The position numbers were made by a program, and so were the translations under genes. From the NCBI RefSeq assembly GCF_048544455.1, contig NC_133536.1, forward strand, positions 40,606,152 through 40,670,151: DNA of 64,000 nt, given 5' to 3'. The notes beneath the pieces are model-generated. The model had not been told where the DNA came from, searched no databases, and saw only the letters and a program-made list of their open reading frames with translations. Source of the DNA: Silene latifolia (taxonomy: Eukaryota; Streptophyta; Magnoliopsida; Caryophyllales; Caryophyllaceae). The stretch's first letter is position 1; the number at the start of each line of letters is the position of its first letter. This document shows positions 46,440 to 58,987 of the stretch, piece by piece.

Positions 46440-46699
46440 TTGTTCTGAGTACCCTGTGGTGACAACTCTTTATTTCAAAAAAAAAAAAAAAGTTTGCTAT
46501 GTTGTCATCATGTGAATGGATGAAATAAATAAAAGGTTATCTTACCATTTTTGAAGGGAATTTTTTTTTAACTGAAGATGACAAGGAGTCAAGGACATTG
46601 TCTGTAACTTTAGTCAATCAAACACACTTTTGTGGCATCTAATCTAAGAAGTCTTTGGACCCACACAACCATGTCAAGTAGCTACATTCTTTTATCACA

Positions 46700-46890
46700 A
46701 ATTCTCATTATAGACGACACTATCTGTCTATAACTCTATACGTATAGACGGATACCACTTTCCCTCACAAATTACCCATTTGTCATAAAGTGAGAAGCAC
46801 ATGGGGGGTGTCCCACCTTGTCCCCCCTACCCATTTTATTAAAGGTTTTTACCCGTCTGTTCGCCTCACCCGTCTATACCAAGACCTATT
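46700..46890. mobile_element. Possible MITE with inverted GTCTATA words
   Basis: ATAGACGACACTATCTGTCTATA on the left and an inverted TATAGACGGGTGAGGCGAAC at the right bracket about 190 bp with a G/C-run centre. Exact ends and target duplication were not determined. Confidence 0.35.
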
Positions 46891-47201
46891 TTTCTTTTAT
46901 CTTGTGGAAAGTTGTTTTAACTATTTTAAGTGAACTTATCAAACAACGCGTAAACCTACGTATGTGACTTTTTCAACAACCTAAACGATTTACTTAGTAT
47001 ACACCATTTTGATATTGACCATCGGCTTTACACGCTCTATTACCATCTTATTGTTAGGCATACGATAGAATAACCGTTCTAAGAAATAATCATAGGAACA
47101 GAATGAGTCGTTTGTTTATTTTATTTTATTTTAATGTACTTGTAAAAAAAACCGATTTCTTTATTTTCATAATTGAAAAACTATTGTATCCAATTTCAAC
47201 C

Positions 47202-47755
47202 ATGGGCGGATTTAGAGGTCCGGGTGGGCACGTGCCCACCATGAATTTTTCGGAACAAATTTTTTATATTTTTTATAAGTAACGGAAATGATCAATAGGT
47301 AGGTTTATGTGGTTCAGTTGGTAAGCTCTTTAGTTGACATTTGAAAGGTCACAGGTTTGATTCTTGGTGCCCTAGGGTTTTTATTAAATAATTTTTTGTT
47401 AAACTGAAAAATGTTCCTCCCAGGGTTTGAACCCTTGACCTCAAGGTTACGTACCATCTTCTCTACCATTGAATCACTTGTGTTTAGTGTGTAAAATAAA
47501 AAAATTAGAATATAATATATCTTATCATAGGAGATATTATTTATTTTTATTTACAAAGTACATTTATTTCATATTTAAATATTTCAGAAGAAAGTTCAAA
47601 ATAAAATACTAATTTTTAAACTAAAAAAAATTAATTATTTTTTTATTTTTTGGGAGGAAAAAAAATCCGTAATAAAAAAATACGGTTTAAAATAAAAAAT
47701 AATGTATCGGAAAAAAATTTATACCCTCTTTTGATAAATTCCTGCGTCCGCCCTG
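47202..47755. mobile_element. MULE-type MITE (554 bp) with two tRNA-like segments
   Basis: A perfect 9-bp target duplication ATTTCAACC (47193-47201 and 47756-47764) and short inverted ends (ATGGGCGGA and CAGGGCGGA on opposite strands) mark a Mutator-type insertion. A palindrome GGGTGGGCACGTGCCCACC lies near the left end. Two tRNA-like segments with A- and B-box-like words lie inside, plus at 47308-47390 and minus at 47410-47475. No coding sequence. Confidence 0.75.
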
Positions 47756-48211
47756 ATTTCAACCTTTAAATTTTTATATTCTTATGGAAATGAACAAGTT
47801 GGTGAGGTTGAACAGTCACATACATTATTATTGGCAATTTGGCATATAAAAAGCATATGCAACCATAACAAAGTCAAATGCGTAACTTAGTATACAAGTT
47901 AATTCTGATTAACATTACAACAAGCACGATCATCAACTACCAAACCTTTTTATACTTCTACCATTCTTACAACAAATGATGCATTATCAACCGTCAGTCA
48001 TTTGTCTTAATAAGGTTGGTAACTTTTCCTTCTTCCTTTAATGTAAAACTTCTTATATAGTACACCCGATGTAACACGTCATGACACGGCCTACTTTTGT
48101 ATATACACTCGATATATTTTCCTTAATTAAATCTCCACTTACAATTTTTATACAAGTAATAAATAAACAAGCGAGTAAGTTCATATTATTTTTCGATTTG
48201 CAGGTAGTATA

Positions 48212-49462
48212 ATGATGGCAGGTCCAAGCAATAGCGTATCGATTTCAATCGATAAGCAATTAAAGAAGTTGCGTCCACTTCACCCGAATTGTTCCATCTA
48301 TCTCGTGCCAGAGAATCTCCGCAAGGTAAAAGAAGATGCATATCGACCGTTACTTGTCTCAATTGGACCCGTATACTATCGTGATACCACGTATGCAATG
48401 ATGCATGAGCAGAAACTGAGGTACTTTCAACAATTCTGTAAACGTTGTAATAATGAAAATATAGATTATTACCGCGAGGTTGTGCGACAAAAGGAAAATC
48501 AAGCTCGGAATTATTATGTTGAGACAATAGAATTGCCTGCTTTTGATGGATTTGTAAATATGTTGCTTCTTGATGTTGTATTCATCATTGAGCTCTTCTT
48601 AATTGAATGTGTTGATGGGCCTCATGGGAGAATCGATTCAAGTGACCGTATATTCAACAAGCCAAGGATGATTATAGAGATCAGTCGTGATATTAGACTC
48701 GAGGAAAACCAAGTTCCGTTTTTTCTTTTGAGGGATTTGTACCAAAAATTACCGGCCACGGATAATTATCCACCTTTGATTGATATTTCCTACAAGTTTT
48801 TCATGGGAATGTCAAGTGTTGTTCCTGAAAGAGTAAGAGATGATAACATTAAACATCTAGTTGATCTATTGAGACTAAGTCACTTGCCGTCTAACCTCCG
48901 CAAAGATAACGACCATGACTTTGAGTTCGAGTTTACTTCAGGTGTAGCCAAGCTAATGGAACGTGGGGTCAAATTTGTGCCTAGCGAAAGTGCTAATCTG
49001 CTTGATGTGAGATTTGTCAACGGTGTTCTAGCGATTCCAAAGCTAAAGTTGACAGATGATACCGAATCATTATTCAGGAACATAATGGTGTTCGAGCAAT
49101 GCCATCACTACTACAATTCATACATTATTGACTACTTTGCGTTTTTAAATAGTTTGATTAACACCCCAGATGATGTGGAAATCCTTACTCGCAAAGGGAT
49201 AATCGAGAACTGGCTTGGGAATAATGAAGAAGTTGCGGAATTGTTCAGCAAGTTGTTCAAGGAAACAAGGCTGAGAAATAACAAGTTTTACTACAGTCGC
49301 ATTTGCCGACAGCTGAATGGATATGCTAAGAAGCCTTGGCATTATTACATAACAGTACTAAACACCAAGTACTTCAATCATCCATGGTCAATTATCGCTC
49401 TTGTTTATGCAATTGTGATGCTAATACTTACTGTGTTACAAGTTTATACTGGGTTTAAATAA
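48212..49462 (+). CDS. DUF247 family protein, complete single exon
   Basis: An intact 416-codon frame with start MMAGPSNSVSISIDKQLKKL. Family hallmarks include the N-terminal IYLVPENLRKVKEDAYRPLL, followed by VSIGPVYY, the central LLLDVVFIIELFL and ENQVPFFLLRDLY motifs, and LTDDTESLFRNIMVFEQC. A single transmembrane helix sits at the very C-terminus (WSIIALVYAIVMLILTVLQV), so a membrane-anchored protein facing the cytosol is likely. The length fits the family's usual 400-550 residues. DUF247 function is mostly unknown; some grass members lie at self-incompatibility loci, but nothing here points to that. No frame damage. A GCAG/GTAG-like junction just before the ATG could mean an upstream leader intron. 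The C-terminal coding end is partly duplicated downstream. Confidence 0.93.
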   Translation: MMAGPSNSVSISIDKQLKKLRPLHPNCSIYLVPENLRKVKEDAYRPLLVSIGPVYYRDTTYAMMHEQKLRYFQQFCKRCNNENIDYYREVVRQKENQARNYYVETIELPAFDGFVNMLLLDVVFIIELFLIECVDGPHGRIDSSDRIFNKPRMIIEISRDIRLEENQVPFFLLRDLYQKLPATDNYPPLIDISYKFFMGMSSVVPERVRDDNIKHLVDLLRLSHLPSNLRKDNDHDFEFEFTSGVAKLMERGVKFVPSESANLLDVRFVNGVLAIPKLKLTDDTESLFRNIMVFEQCHHYYNSYIIDYFAFLNSLINTPDDVEILTRKGIIENWLGNNEEVAELFSKLFKETRLRNNKFYYSRICRQLNGYAKKPWHYYITVLNTKYFNHPWSIIALVYAIVMLILTVLQVYTGFK

Positions 49463-49880
49463 ACTAAAGGTAGTCTGTAAACAGTCATTACTGTGTATAT
49501 ATTCTTCTTATCGTACTTTTCGTTTCAGGGTGATTCTTTTTCTGTGTGTGCTTGATTTTGTAGATATTGTCAATAAGACAGTACTGGTTGAAAAAGAAAA
49601 AAAACAAATCGAACTGAACGATGTAATTGCATTGTGTCGCTTCTTACTGAACCAAGTTCTTCCAGCAGTTGTAGTCTCCGGATTTTTGTTTAATACTGTT
49701 ATTTGCCACGGTTAATTATTAATTCTTCAAAAATAATGCATACTTACTGTGTTACAGGTTTTTACTGGGTTTATTTCAATTAAGGATAGTCTACAAACAG
49801 TAATTAATTCCTGTATATTTTCTTCACGCATTGTGATATTGTTTTTGTGCTTCATTATGTTGATAATGTCGATTCATCAG
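49418..49880 (+). repeat. Partial tandem duplication of the DUF247 gene end
   Basis: The block around 49425-49560 (ATACTTACTGTGTTACA, TGGGTTTA, TAGTCTRYAAACAGT) recurs at about 49740-49880 with clear divergence, a spacing near 317 bp. The first copy encodes the C-terminal membrane helix; the second does not extend any frame. A 61-codon frame at 49530-49715 between them is probably chance. Confidence 0.7.
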
Positions 49881-50940
49881 AACATATAAGTTGATTAATT
49901 GACCGAAAACCCATTGTTAGATCAATACAAGCCTATAGACACACAGTTCCCCCGTCACCAGTTAACAGGACATAAGAAACTTTCAGCAATGTAGCAGGCA
50001 TAACAGTTAATAAGGTTACAGTATTGATCCGAGGCAGGGCAATAATCATGATGCTGTTACAGTGCAACGCAAACTGCATTTATAGCCTAAGACAAGTTTG
50101 TCGGGTTTCATGATGCAAATATGCAGTAGAGGAGTAGAGGAAGATTAGAGAGATACATACATAACACAAAGTTTGACAAGCAACGGACAATATAATGATT
50201 TATGAGTTACCGTTCATTCTTGTTCTAAACTCGAAAATCAAGAACTGGTTTCAGATTTTCAGTTGCATTGTCATTTTAACACTAGAAAATAAGTAACAAA
50301 TCAGCAAGACAGGAGCTAAGTAAGCAAGCAAAGAGAAAAGAAAAGTAGCTCCAGGCTCTCAACAATGGAGAATAACGTCCTTTGTGTACCTCCATGATCG
50401 ATATTTTGACGATCATTGGCTCATTGCTTGCTTGCTTGAGCTACGCATTGTACGAAACTCATACACCAGGAAAAGCACTAGCAAAGTGAAAGATGTTACC
50501 AAGCAAGCAAGAGACAACAAGGCCGTCTTCGAGATTACATTACTACTTGTATATACACGGAAACAAGCTTAACACCCGTGCGTAAATTGAAATTGAGATA
50601 ACTCAAAACAGAAATAACATGCTTGCTTAAATTGAAATTGAGTGAAACTAATGATCTCATACGAGAAATATACCAACTAATTACAACTAGAATCACTTAA
50701 ATTGAAATTGAGCGAAATAAACCAATACAACAAATGATGAACATTCAAGAAGCAATTAATTGGGACAAACAAAACAAGAATTAGAAAAGAACAAGATATT
50801 CATTACTAGAAACATTAGGCAATAACATCTGCTTCAATTACATTAACCATATCATCATCTAATACATACTAATTGGAGCACTAACAGAAACCGAAACCGA
50901 AAGCATCAACATCTAAAAGCCAATCCCAGATCCAGAAGCT
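49881..50940. other. Intergenic DNA, nothing firm
   Basis: No supported gene between the DUF247 duplication and the histone gene. The last 100 or so bases (50880-50960) should be the 3' untranslated region of the histone gene. Confidence 0.5.
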
Positions 50941-50960
50941 AACCCTAGAATTAAAACAAA

Positions 50961-52764
<1,804 letters not shown>

Positions 52765-52884
52765 GGGTAAAATTATTGGTGGGTCTTGAGAGAAGACTTA
52801 CTCAAGACCCCCAATAATCTACCCAAGTCTTGACAAAGTCTTAAGGTCAATCTTGGAAATCCAAGATTCGACTTAAGACTTTAT

Positions 52885-53849
52885 TGTTGGAGCTTGTGTC
52901 CTCCACAAATTAGTGTGATAACATTTGTAAATCTCTTACAGGTTCACAAGGGTATACTTCGTATATTTAATCAGTTGATTAACGTTTACCTAATAACGGT
53001 TGGCTTGCTAGAAAGTTTGACGTTATTATCATACAGATGGCGGTGATCAACTGGTTCCTAAAGGTCACACCTATAGGATGTGTTTGAGATATGTGATTAT
53101 AGAAATATGATCACATTGATGCCTAATATGACTAAACAATTAGTCAATGTGTTGATGAGATAATTATTTAATGAAGATTAAATAATATTAGTTGAGACGA
53201 ATTAACTGTAAATTCGTAAATTAAATCTAATAAGTTATATTTAATTAAATGTATGTAATGTTAGCTTGGACGAATTAATCTGTTAATTCGTAATTAAATA
53301 TAATCGGTTATATTTAATATCAACAAGATGAATGTGTCATAGTGGTAATAGTGAGGGTACACAAACCAAGAGGTCATGGGTTCGATCCTCACTAGATGAC
53401 AATTTAACACATTTTATACATATTTGGTTTAACCGAAAATAAGGATATATACTCCTTATTTCGGTCAAATGGGCCGAAATAAAAAGAAGATAATCCACCC
53501 TAACTAGTTCTATATACACGGTTGATAGGGATTGGAGGGGATTATTATTCTGACCTAATTTCTTTTCCCATTCTTGCCTCTCATCAGAAAAACACAAAAC
53601 CTAAACTTTTACAGAAAATTTTTGGATCGATTCTAGCATAATCAGAAGGGCATATCTCATATCGTCTTGGGTGCAACTGATAGGCGAATATCTACTTTGA
53701 TATTGTTCTTAGGCCATATTTGCTAGGACCGAAGGTTATTTCTGAATCCTTTATTTTGTTTATGTATTTTCATTTATGACTTGTGATCGTCTTAATTAAA
53801 TTCGTTATAATTCTTAATAATAAGGGAAGTATACACATTATTTCCCACA
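52885..53849 (+). repeat. 5' LTR of the copia element
   Basis: TGTTGGAGCTTGTGTCCTCC at the start, ATTTCCCACA at the end. It contains a tRNA-like A/B-box segment (53335-53400). A TATATACA box lies at about 53510. Confidence 0.95.
53335..53400 (+). other. tRNA-like (pol III A/B box) segment inside the LTR
   Basis: TAGTGGTAATAG as a possible A box and the perfect B box GGTTCGATCC (53379-53388), about 38 bases apart, with AGAGGTCATG before the B box as in tRNA-derived SINEs. Also present at 61903-61912 in the 3' LTR. Probably a SINE fragment that became part of the LTR. Confidence 0.6.
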
Positions 53850-53851
53850 AG

Positions 53852-53863
53852 TGGTATCAGAGC
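53852..53863 (+). other. Primer-binding site (tRNA-iMet type)
   Basis: TGGTATCAGAGC, two bases after the 5' LTR, standard for plant copia elements. Confidence 0.95.
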
Positions 53864-53968
53864 AAAGGCCACGAATTTTAATTTTGATGATTTTCATAAA
53901 ATTGTATGTAAGCAATGAGGAATTTCGAAAAGAAAAAAAAAAATTTGTTTCGGCTGTGAAATTTTTTT

Positions 53969-55025
53969 GGGTTATTCTATATGGTAACCCTCAACTTTTT
54001 CAGATTCCACGTGGTAACCCTGCAAATCAGAAAAATAAAATGGTAACCCTGAAGTCCATTAATTGCAATTAACGTGACCCTTAACTATAATTCCGTCAAA
54101 TTGGGACGTTAAGTGTCCTATGTGGCATATGACATGGCTTATATGGCTATGACTTGGCTCTTATTACCCATGACTTTTTTTTTATCCTTAACATCTCCCT
54201 CCAATTTCCCCAATTATTCCCTTCTAATTCTCCTTTATTTATCATCCTTATTCAACCCATTTTTTTTTTTTGCCAGTGAGCTGTTTTGCATTACCTCATG
54301 CCTAATCCAGAATCAAAGAATGAGTTTTTGCCTCCATTAAAAATTTAAGCAAACCTTGGTCTTCCAAGCGGTAAATTATCAGTAAAGATGTTCAACTAAT
54401 CAACAAGAATACTGCAAGTATTCAACCTAGATTTCAATCTCTTGTAAATTAACTACAACAGTGTTTTTGATTCATCTCAAACGCACAATTCCAAAGCACT
54501 ACCTATCGACATTCTATGATTCTACTACGGAGTATTATCCTTATCAGATGGTCTTAGGAGTTACATCTGCGAACAAGGTAATATTATTCGACTCTGCATT
54601 ATATTTTACCTTCTCCTCTAATGCTCATGTGCTAGAACAAGAAAAGGGAAGAAGAAGAAAAGTAATGAATTATTGTCAAAAAAAGAAGTAATGAAGAACA
54701 AGTAAAAAAAATGGATTGAATAAGAGTGAGAAATAAAGGGGAATTAGGAGAGAATAATTGGGGAATTGGAGGGAGATGTTAACGGTAAAAAAAAAAAAGA
54801 AAAAAAAAAGTCAAGGGTAATAAGAGCCAAGTAGCCAACTCATAGCCTACATAAGCCATTGTCATATGCCACATAGGACACTTAACGTCCCAATTTGACG
54901 GAATTATAATTTAGGGTCACGGTAACTGCAATTAATAGACTTCAGGGTTACCATTTTGCTTTTCTGATTTGCAGGGTTACCATGTGGAATCTGAAAAAGT
55001 TGAGGGTCACCATATAGAAAAACCC
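53969..55025. mobile_element. MULE-type MITE (1057 bp) in the copia leader
   Basis: Long inverted repeats of about 270 bp (GGGTTATTCTATATGGTAAC on the left, GGGTTTTTCTATATGGTGAC on the minus strand at the right) and a 9-bp target duplication AATTTTTTT (53960-53968 and 55026-55034). The repeats contain AGTGTCCTATGTGGCATATG and CCTCCAATTTCCCCAATTAT. The unique middle (54.24-54.75 kb) is an unrecognised fragment of about 500 bp, possibly captured. Confidence 0.8.
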
Positions 55026-55034
55026 AATTTTTTT

Positions 55035-55591
55035 TTGCCGTGAGGTAATTTTTACCGTCTGTTTTTTTTCTCGATTTTTCTCTTATTGTTGATGATTCAT
55101 TTCCATTTGATTCATACAAATTATTGTTTTAATCTGTTAAGATGATAATAAAATGAATTTGTAGATACCTTGATTTAATTCGGATTAAATTAAATTGTAA
55201 ATGGAATAATCATGTCGATGATACAAGAACTTGTTTTTGCTATATAGTTTTAGCATATAAGATTAATCATGTTCATTAATTCATTTGCTAAATCATGTTC
55301 TAAATGGCAACTGTAAACATTTTCTTCATCGGTTTTGTTTTAGGGCAATTTTTGCCGCAAGAAAATTTGCGACGGCTGTTTTAATTTTTTTTTGCCGTTG
55401 AGTTTTTTTTTCCCCTGCTGTTCGGATTACTGTTCACTGTGAACAGTGTTCTTAAAAAAAAAAATTGTTTCGGTTTTTACAAGAAAAAAAAAACCGAGTT
55501 TAAAAGGAAAACAAAACCGGGCTGTTTTGTTTGTTGCTTTGCCGAAAAGAAAAAAAAAAGATGGGCTGATTTTTATTTCGGCCGTGAGCTG

Positions 55592-55629
<38 letters not shown>

Positions 55630-56965
55630 TTTTTTTTTGCCGAGACTCAAAAGAAAAAAAAAAGGTTTTTGTTTTGTTTTTGGGCCAATTAGTTATTGTG
55701 AAACGGTTCACAATTTAAAGATACCGAATTATTTTAAAGCAGTTTAAAATTTTGACGGATAGAATTCATATTACAAGTTTAATATGGATTAAGAATGAAA
55801 TTAATGTGATTAATTGAGGAATTGTCACTTAATTTGATTTAAATAGGTGGTTTGGATAAATTAATCAACATTATTAAGGAATTGTGTCATGTATGTTTAA
55901 TTTAATTTTTAGTTGATGCTTTTAATTTTGTTGAATGAATCGAATGAATGAATTTTATTTACGTATTTAATTTTGCAATCGGTTGTAAATTGTAATACTT
56001 AGTGTGGCCTTAGTCAAATTATGTTTTCGTAATGAAGGAAACATGATTTTTTATGTAATTATGAGATCTCGAATCTCCTTTTTTAGTTTTGGGTTTTGAA
56101 ATTAGATTGTAATAAATAGGTTTATTATGTAATTTTAATTATTGTAATTTCAAAGAAGACTAAAGATGGAGATTGGAGCTCACTCCCGCTACATGGATCA
56201 AGATGGAACATCAAGACAAGCTTCTCGGGTCCAAGGATGAATTCCAAACTTGTATTTATTGTTCATTTTGATAGGATAGGCCACACTAGGACTTTTACTG
56301 TTTTTACGTTTTCATTCTTATTGCTTTTCATTCACATGTTAGTTTTGCATCATATTCCGCCTAAAACCAAACCACCTACTAATAAAATGCATGAAAATTG
56401 ACTCATATAGATTGTATGTTAGTTTTCATAGACATACAGATGTCAATCAGTTTAAGCCATCACCTTAGTTTATTCATTCACGCATGCTAGATATTAGTTC
56501 ACTTAAAATGAATTAAAATAAAGTTGATGGGATCTTCCTCTAAAACGGAAATTGAGACTAGTCTTTATAAGGGCAAACAACTATGAATCCCTTCTTCGTC
56601 GGTAGGCATAATATGACCCCTTCTACGTTGGGTAAGTAGTTTGTGTTGACTTAGTTTATCTCAACATTATAGTCCGAAGAGTTTCTCGTGATTATGATGG
56701 ACTAAAGATAAAATTTACAGAAATTTATCGACCAAGAATTCTAACAGTAGAATTAGCCAAAAGGTTGGCTTATCAATTTACAGATAATTGAGTCTTGGGA
56801 TCATTTATATAATTCTTGAGGGAGGTCAATTGTATAAATGCTTGAGTCTTCGCGTTATAGCAATATTTCATTAGACTTAAAATCAAAACGATGCATATGC
56901 TTATTATTTTTATTCTTCTTTTCGCAGTGTAGAATACGTTTATTTTGATAATACTGTTACAACAA
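55035..56965 (+). other. Copia leader, rest of the untranslated region
   Basis: Long runs of A or T (notably 55380-55690) with recurring GCCGTGAG words, then a conserved-looking block (56.5-56.9 kb: GACTAGTCTTTATAAGGGC, ATGAATCCCTTC, GATCATTTATATAATTC). That block resembles the leader of the copia fossil at 2.1-2.6 kb. No gene. Confidence 0.7.
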
Positions 56966-58170
56966 ATGGCTGGAAATAACGAAATCCCAATGCCGAGTGC
57001 CACACTTGGACGCGATTCCTGGCTTAAAGTTTTTATGGACAACATGAATCAGTTCACACGTCTGAAAAATGACGGGTCCAACTTTGCGGATCGGGAGGCA
57101 AAGACTACGGAATGCTTTGCCATTGCTTGACGGTAAGCTCAAGTACTTAACTGAGCCAATACCGGTAAACCCAGGCCCCAATGCGGGAGTTAACGAGTCA
57201 CTTGCTTATAGTGATTTCGTCATGGAAGCGGGTGCGATAAAGAACGTACTCATCTTTGCAATGGAAACCAATTTGCAGAGACGCTTCATTGCCCAAGGTG
57301 CAAACAAGATTTTCACCACGCTCACTAACGAGTTCTCAAAAGCACCGAGAATCGTTACTTATGATCATACCTGTCGCTTCTTTGATGCGAAACTCCAAAA
57401 GGGCCAACCGGTTAGCCCACACATTCTTAACATGATTGAGAATGTCGAGAAATTGGAGGCACTTGATTGCAAAATCAGTGAGAGCATAGTCATTGACCGA
57501 ATGCTTCATTCTCTTCATGATGGTTTTGCCCTTTTCAGGGCGAACTACTATATGAATGACTTAAAGAAAAGTCCTCATGAGCTACACTCACTTCTCGTAC
57601 AGACCGAGAAGGATATGAAATTGAGTGGGAGCATGAAGCAGGATGTTCTCACGATTTCCAACAAGAATAAAGGTAAGGGCAAAGCTCCAGGCGACCTAAC
57701 TGTAGGTAAGCCAAAATTCAAGAAGCCAGGAAACGGTAAGAGTGGGCCTGGTGAGACTAGTGGCTCACAGGGCAAGGCAAAGAGCAAGGGCGGTGACATT
57801 GAGTGCCACCATTGTCACAAGACTGGACATTGGAGGAGGAACTGTCCCGTGTACCGTGAGGACATAAAAGCAGGCCGCGTCGTTCCTGTTGGTATGTCAT
57901 CTTATATTCATATGATTGAGATTAACCATGCAAGTTTTGGAACTTGGTTACTTGATACTGGTTGTGGTTCTCATCTGTGTAATTATTTGCAGGGCCTAAA
58001 GAACATCATACCTCTCGAAAAGGGTGATGTGGACCTGCGAGTCGGGAATGGAGCACGAGTTGCTGCAGTCTCGAAGGGAACATATGTAATCCAACTCCCT
58101 AGTGGTTTTGAGTTATTTTTAAATAACTGTTACTATGTACCCAGTTTGTCTAAGAACATTATTTCGATTT
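56966..58170 (+). pseudogene. Copia gag and protease region
   Basis: A start MAGNNEIPMPSATLGRDSWL is followed by UBN2-type gag (KLQKGQPVSPHILNMI, EKLEALDCKISESIVIDRML). A Lys-rich tail and the zinc knuckle CHHCHKTGHWRRNC come next, then the protease motif LLDTGCGSHLC. Gag forms the particle and the protease matures it. Broken in this copy. Confidence 0.9.
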
Positions 58171-58985
58171 AAACTACTTGATAAAGACGGATTTTCATTT
58201 TTAATAAAGGATAATAGCTGTATTTTCTCTTTCAATGAAATGATTTATGGCAAAGCAGTTTCCATGAATGGAATTTACATCTTAGATCAATCCACGGAAG
58301 TATTACACGTGAATAATAAGAAATTAAAGGTTGGTGACAAAGATCAAACCTATCTATGGCATTGTCGAATGGGACACATAAATGAGAAACGTGTGAAAAA
58401 ACTCGTCGATAATGGGACTATTCCCGCATTCGATTTTTCTACATATGGCACGTGTGAATCATGTCTCATTGGCAAAATGACTCGAATTTCCTTCAAAGTT
58501 GTTGGAATGCGCGCTAGTGACCTATTAGGACTCATACATACTGATGTTTGTGGACCTATGTCAATTACCGCTAAAGATGGCTATAGATATTTTATCACTT
58601 TCACGGACGATTTAAGTAGATACGGATATGTCTACTTAATGAAGCATAAAAGTGAGTCCTTTGAGAAATTCAAGGAATACCAGAACAGGGTTGAGAACCA
58701 ACTGGGTAGAAAGGTTAAAGCACTCCGTTCAGATTGGGGTGGCGAATATCTTTCAAATGAGTTTGATCAACACCTTAAAGACTGTGGAATCGTTTTACAG
58801 TTAACTCCACCTGGAATACCTCAATTAAATGGTGTGTCCGAACGAAGAAATCGAACATTACTTGATATGGTTCGATCCATGATGAGTCACACGGTAGTAC
58901 CTGATTCATTATGGGGTTTTGCTCTTTTGTCAGCTGCTCTTATACTTAACCGAAGTCGACTAAAGTCACGACAAGACTCCATATG
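58171..58985 (+). pseudogene. Copia integrase region
   Basis: The GAG-pre-integrase HHCC part (LWHCRMGHINEKRV ... CESCLIGKM) precedes the catalytic core. The core shows HTDVCGPMS (first Asp), DDLSRYGYVYLM (its second-strand motif), RSDWGGEY (second Asp) and GVSERRNRTLLDM (catalytic Glu). Integrase would insert the copied DNA. Broken in this copy. Confidence 0.9.
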
Positions 58986-58987
58986 AA

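Larger units (their letters stand above)
31590..46690. repeat. Tandem segmental duplication, copy 2 (interrupted by insertions)
   Basis: Five separated pieces match copy 1 in order: 31590-31845, 32613-32704, 36297-36425, 45683-45728 and 46440-46690. The gaps are a MITE, a mariner element, a Helitron carrying further elements, and a second Helitron. The order and orientation are preserved throughout, so the pieces were once contiguous. Confidence 0.8.

Noticed and set aside
47308-47475. Two possible tRNA genes
   Set aside because: A- and B-box-like words are present, but the arms do not pair as a cloverleaf and both lie inside a MITE, so they are noted only as tRNA-like.
53337-53597. 86-codon minus-strand frame, seen again at 61861-62121
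   Set aside because: It is the same stretch of both copia LTRs and has no recognisable domain. Repetition comes from the LTR pair, not from selection on a protein.
55427-55747. Overlapping frames rich in Lys or Phe on both strands
   Set aside because: Products of long A and T runs in the copia leader.
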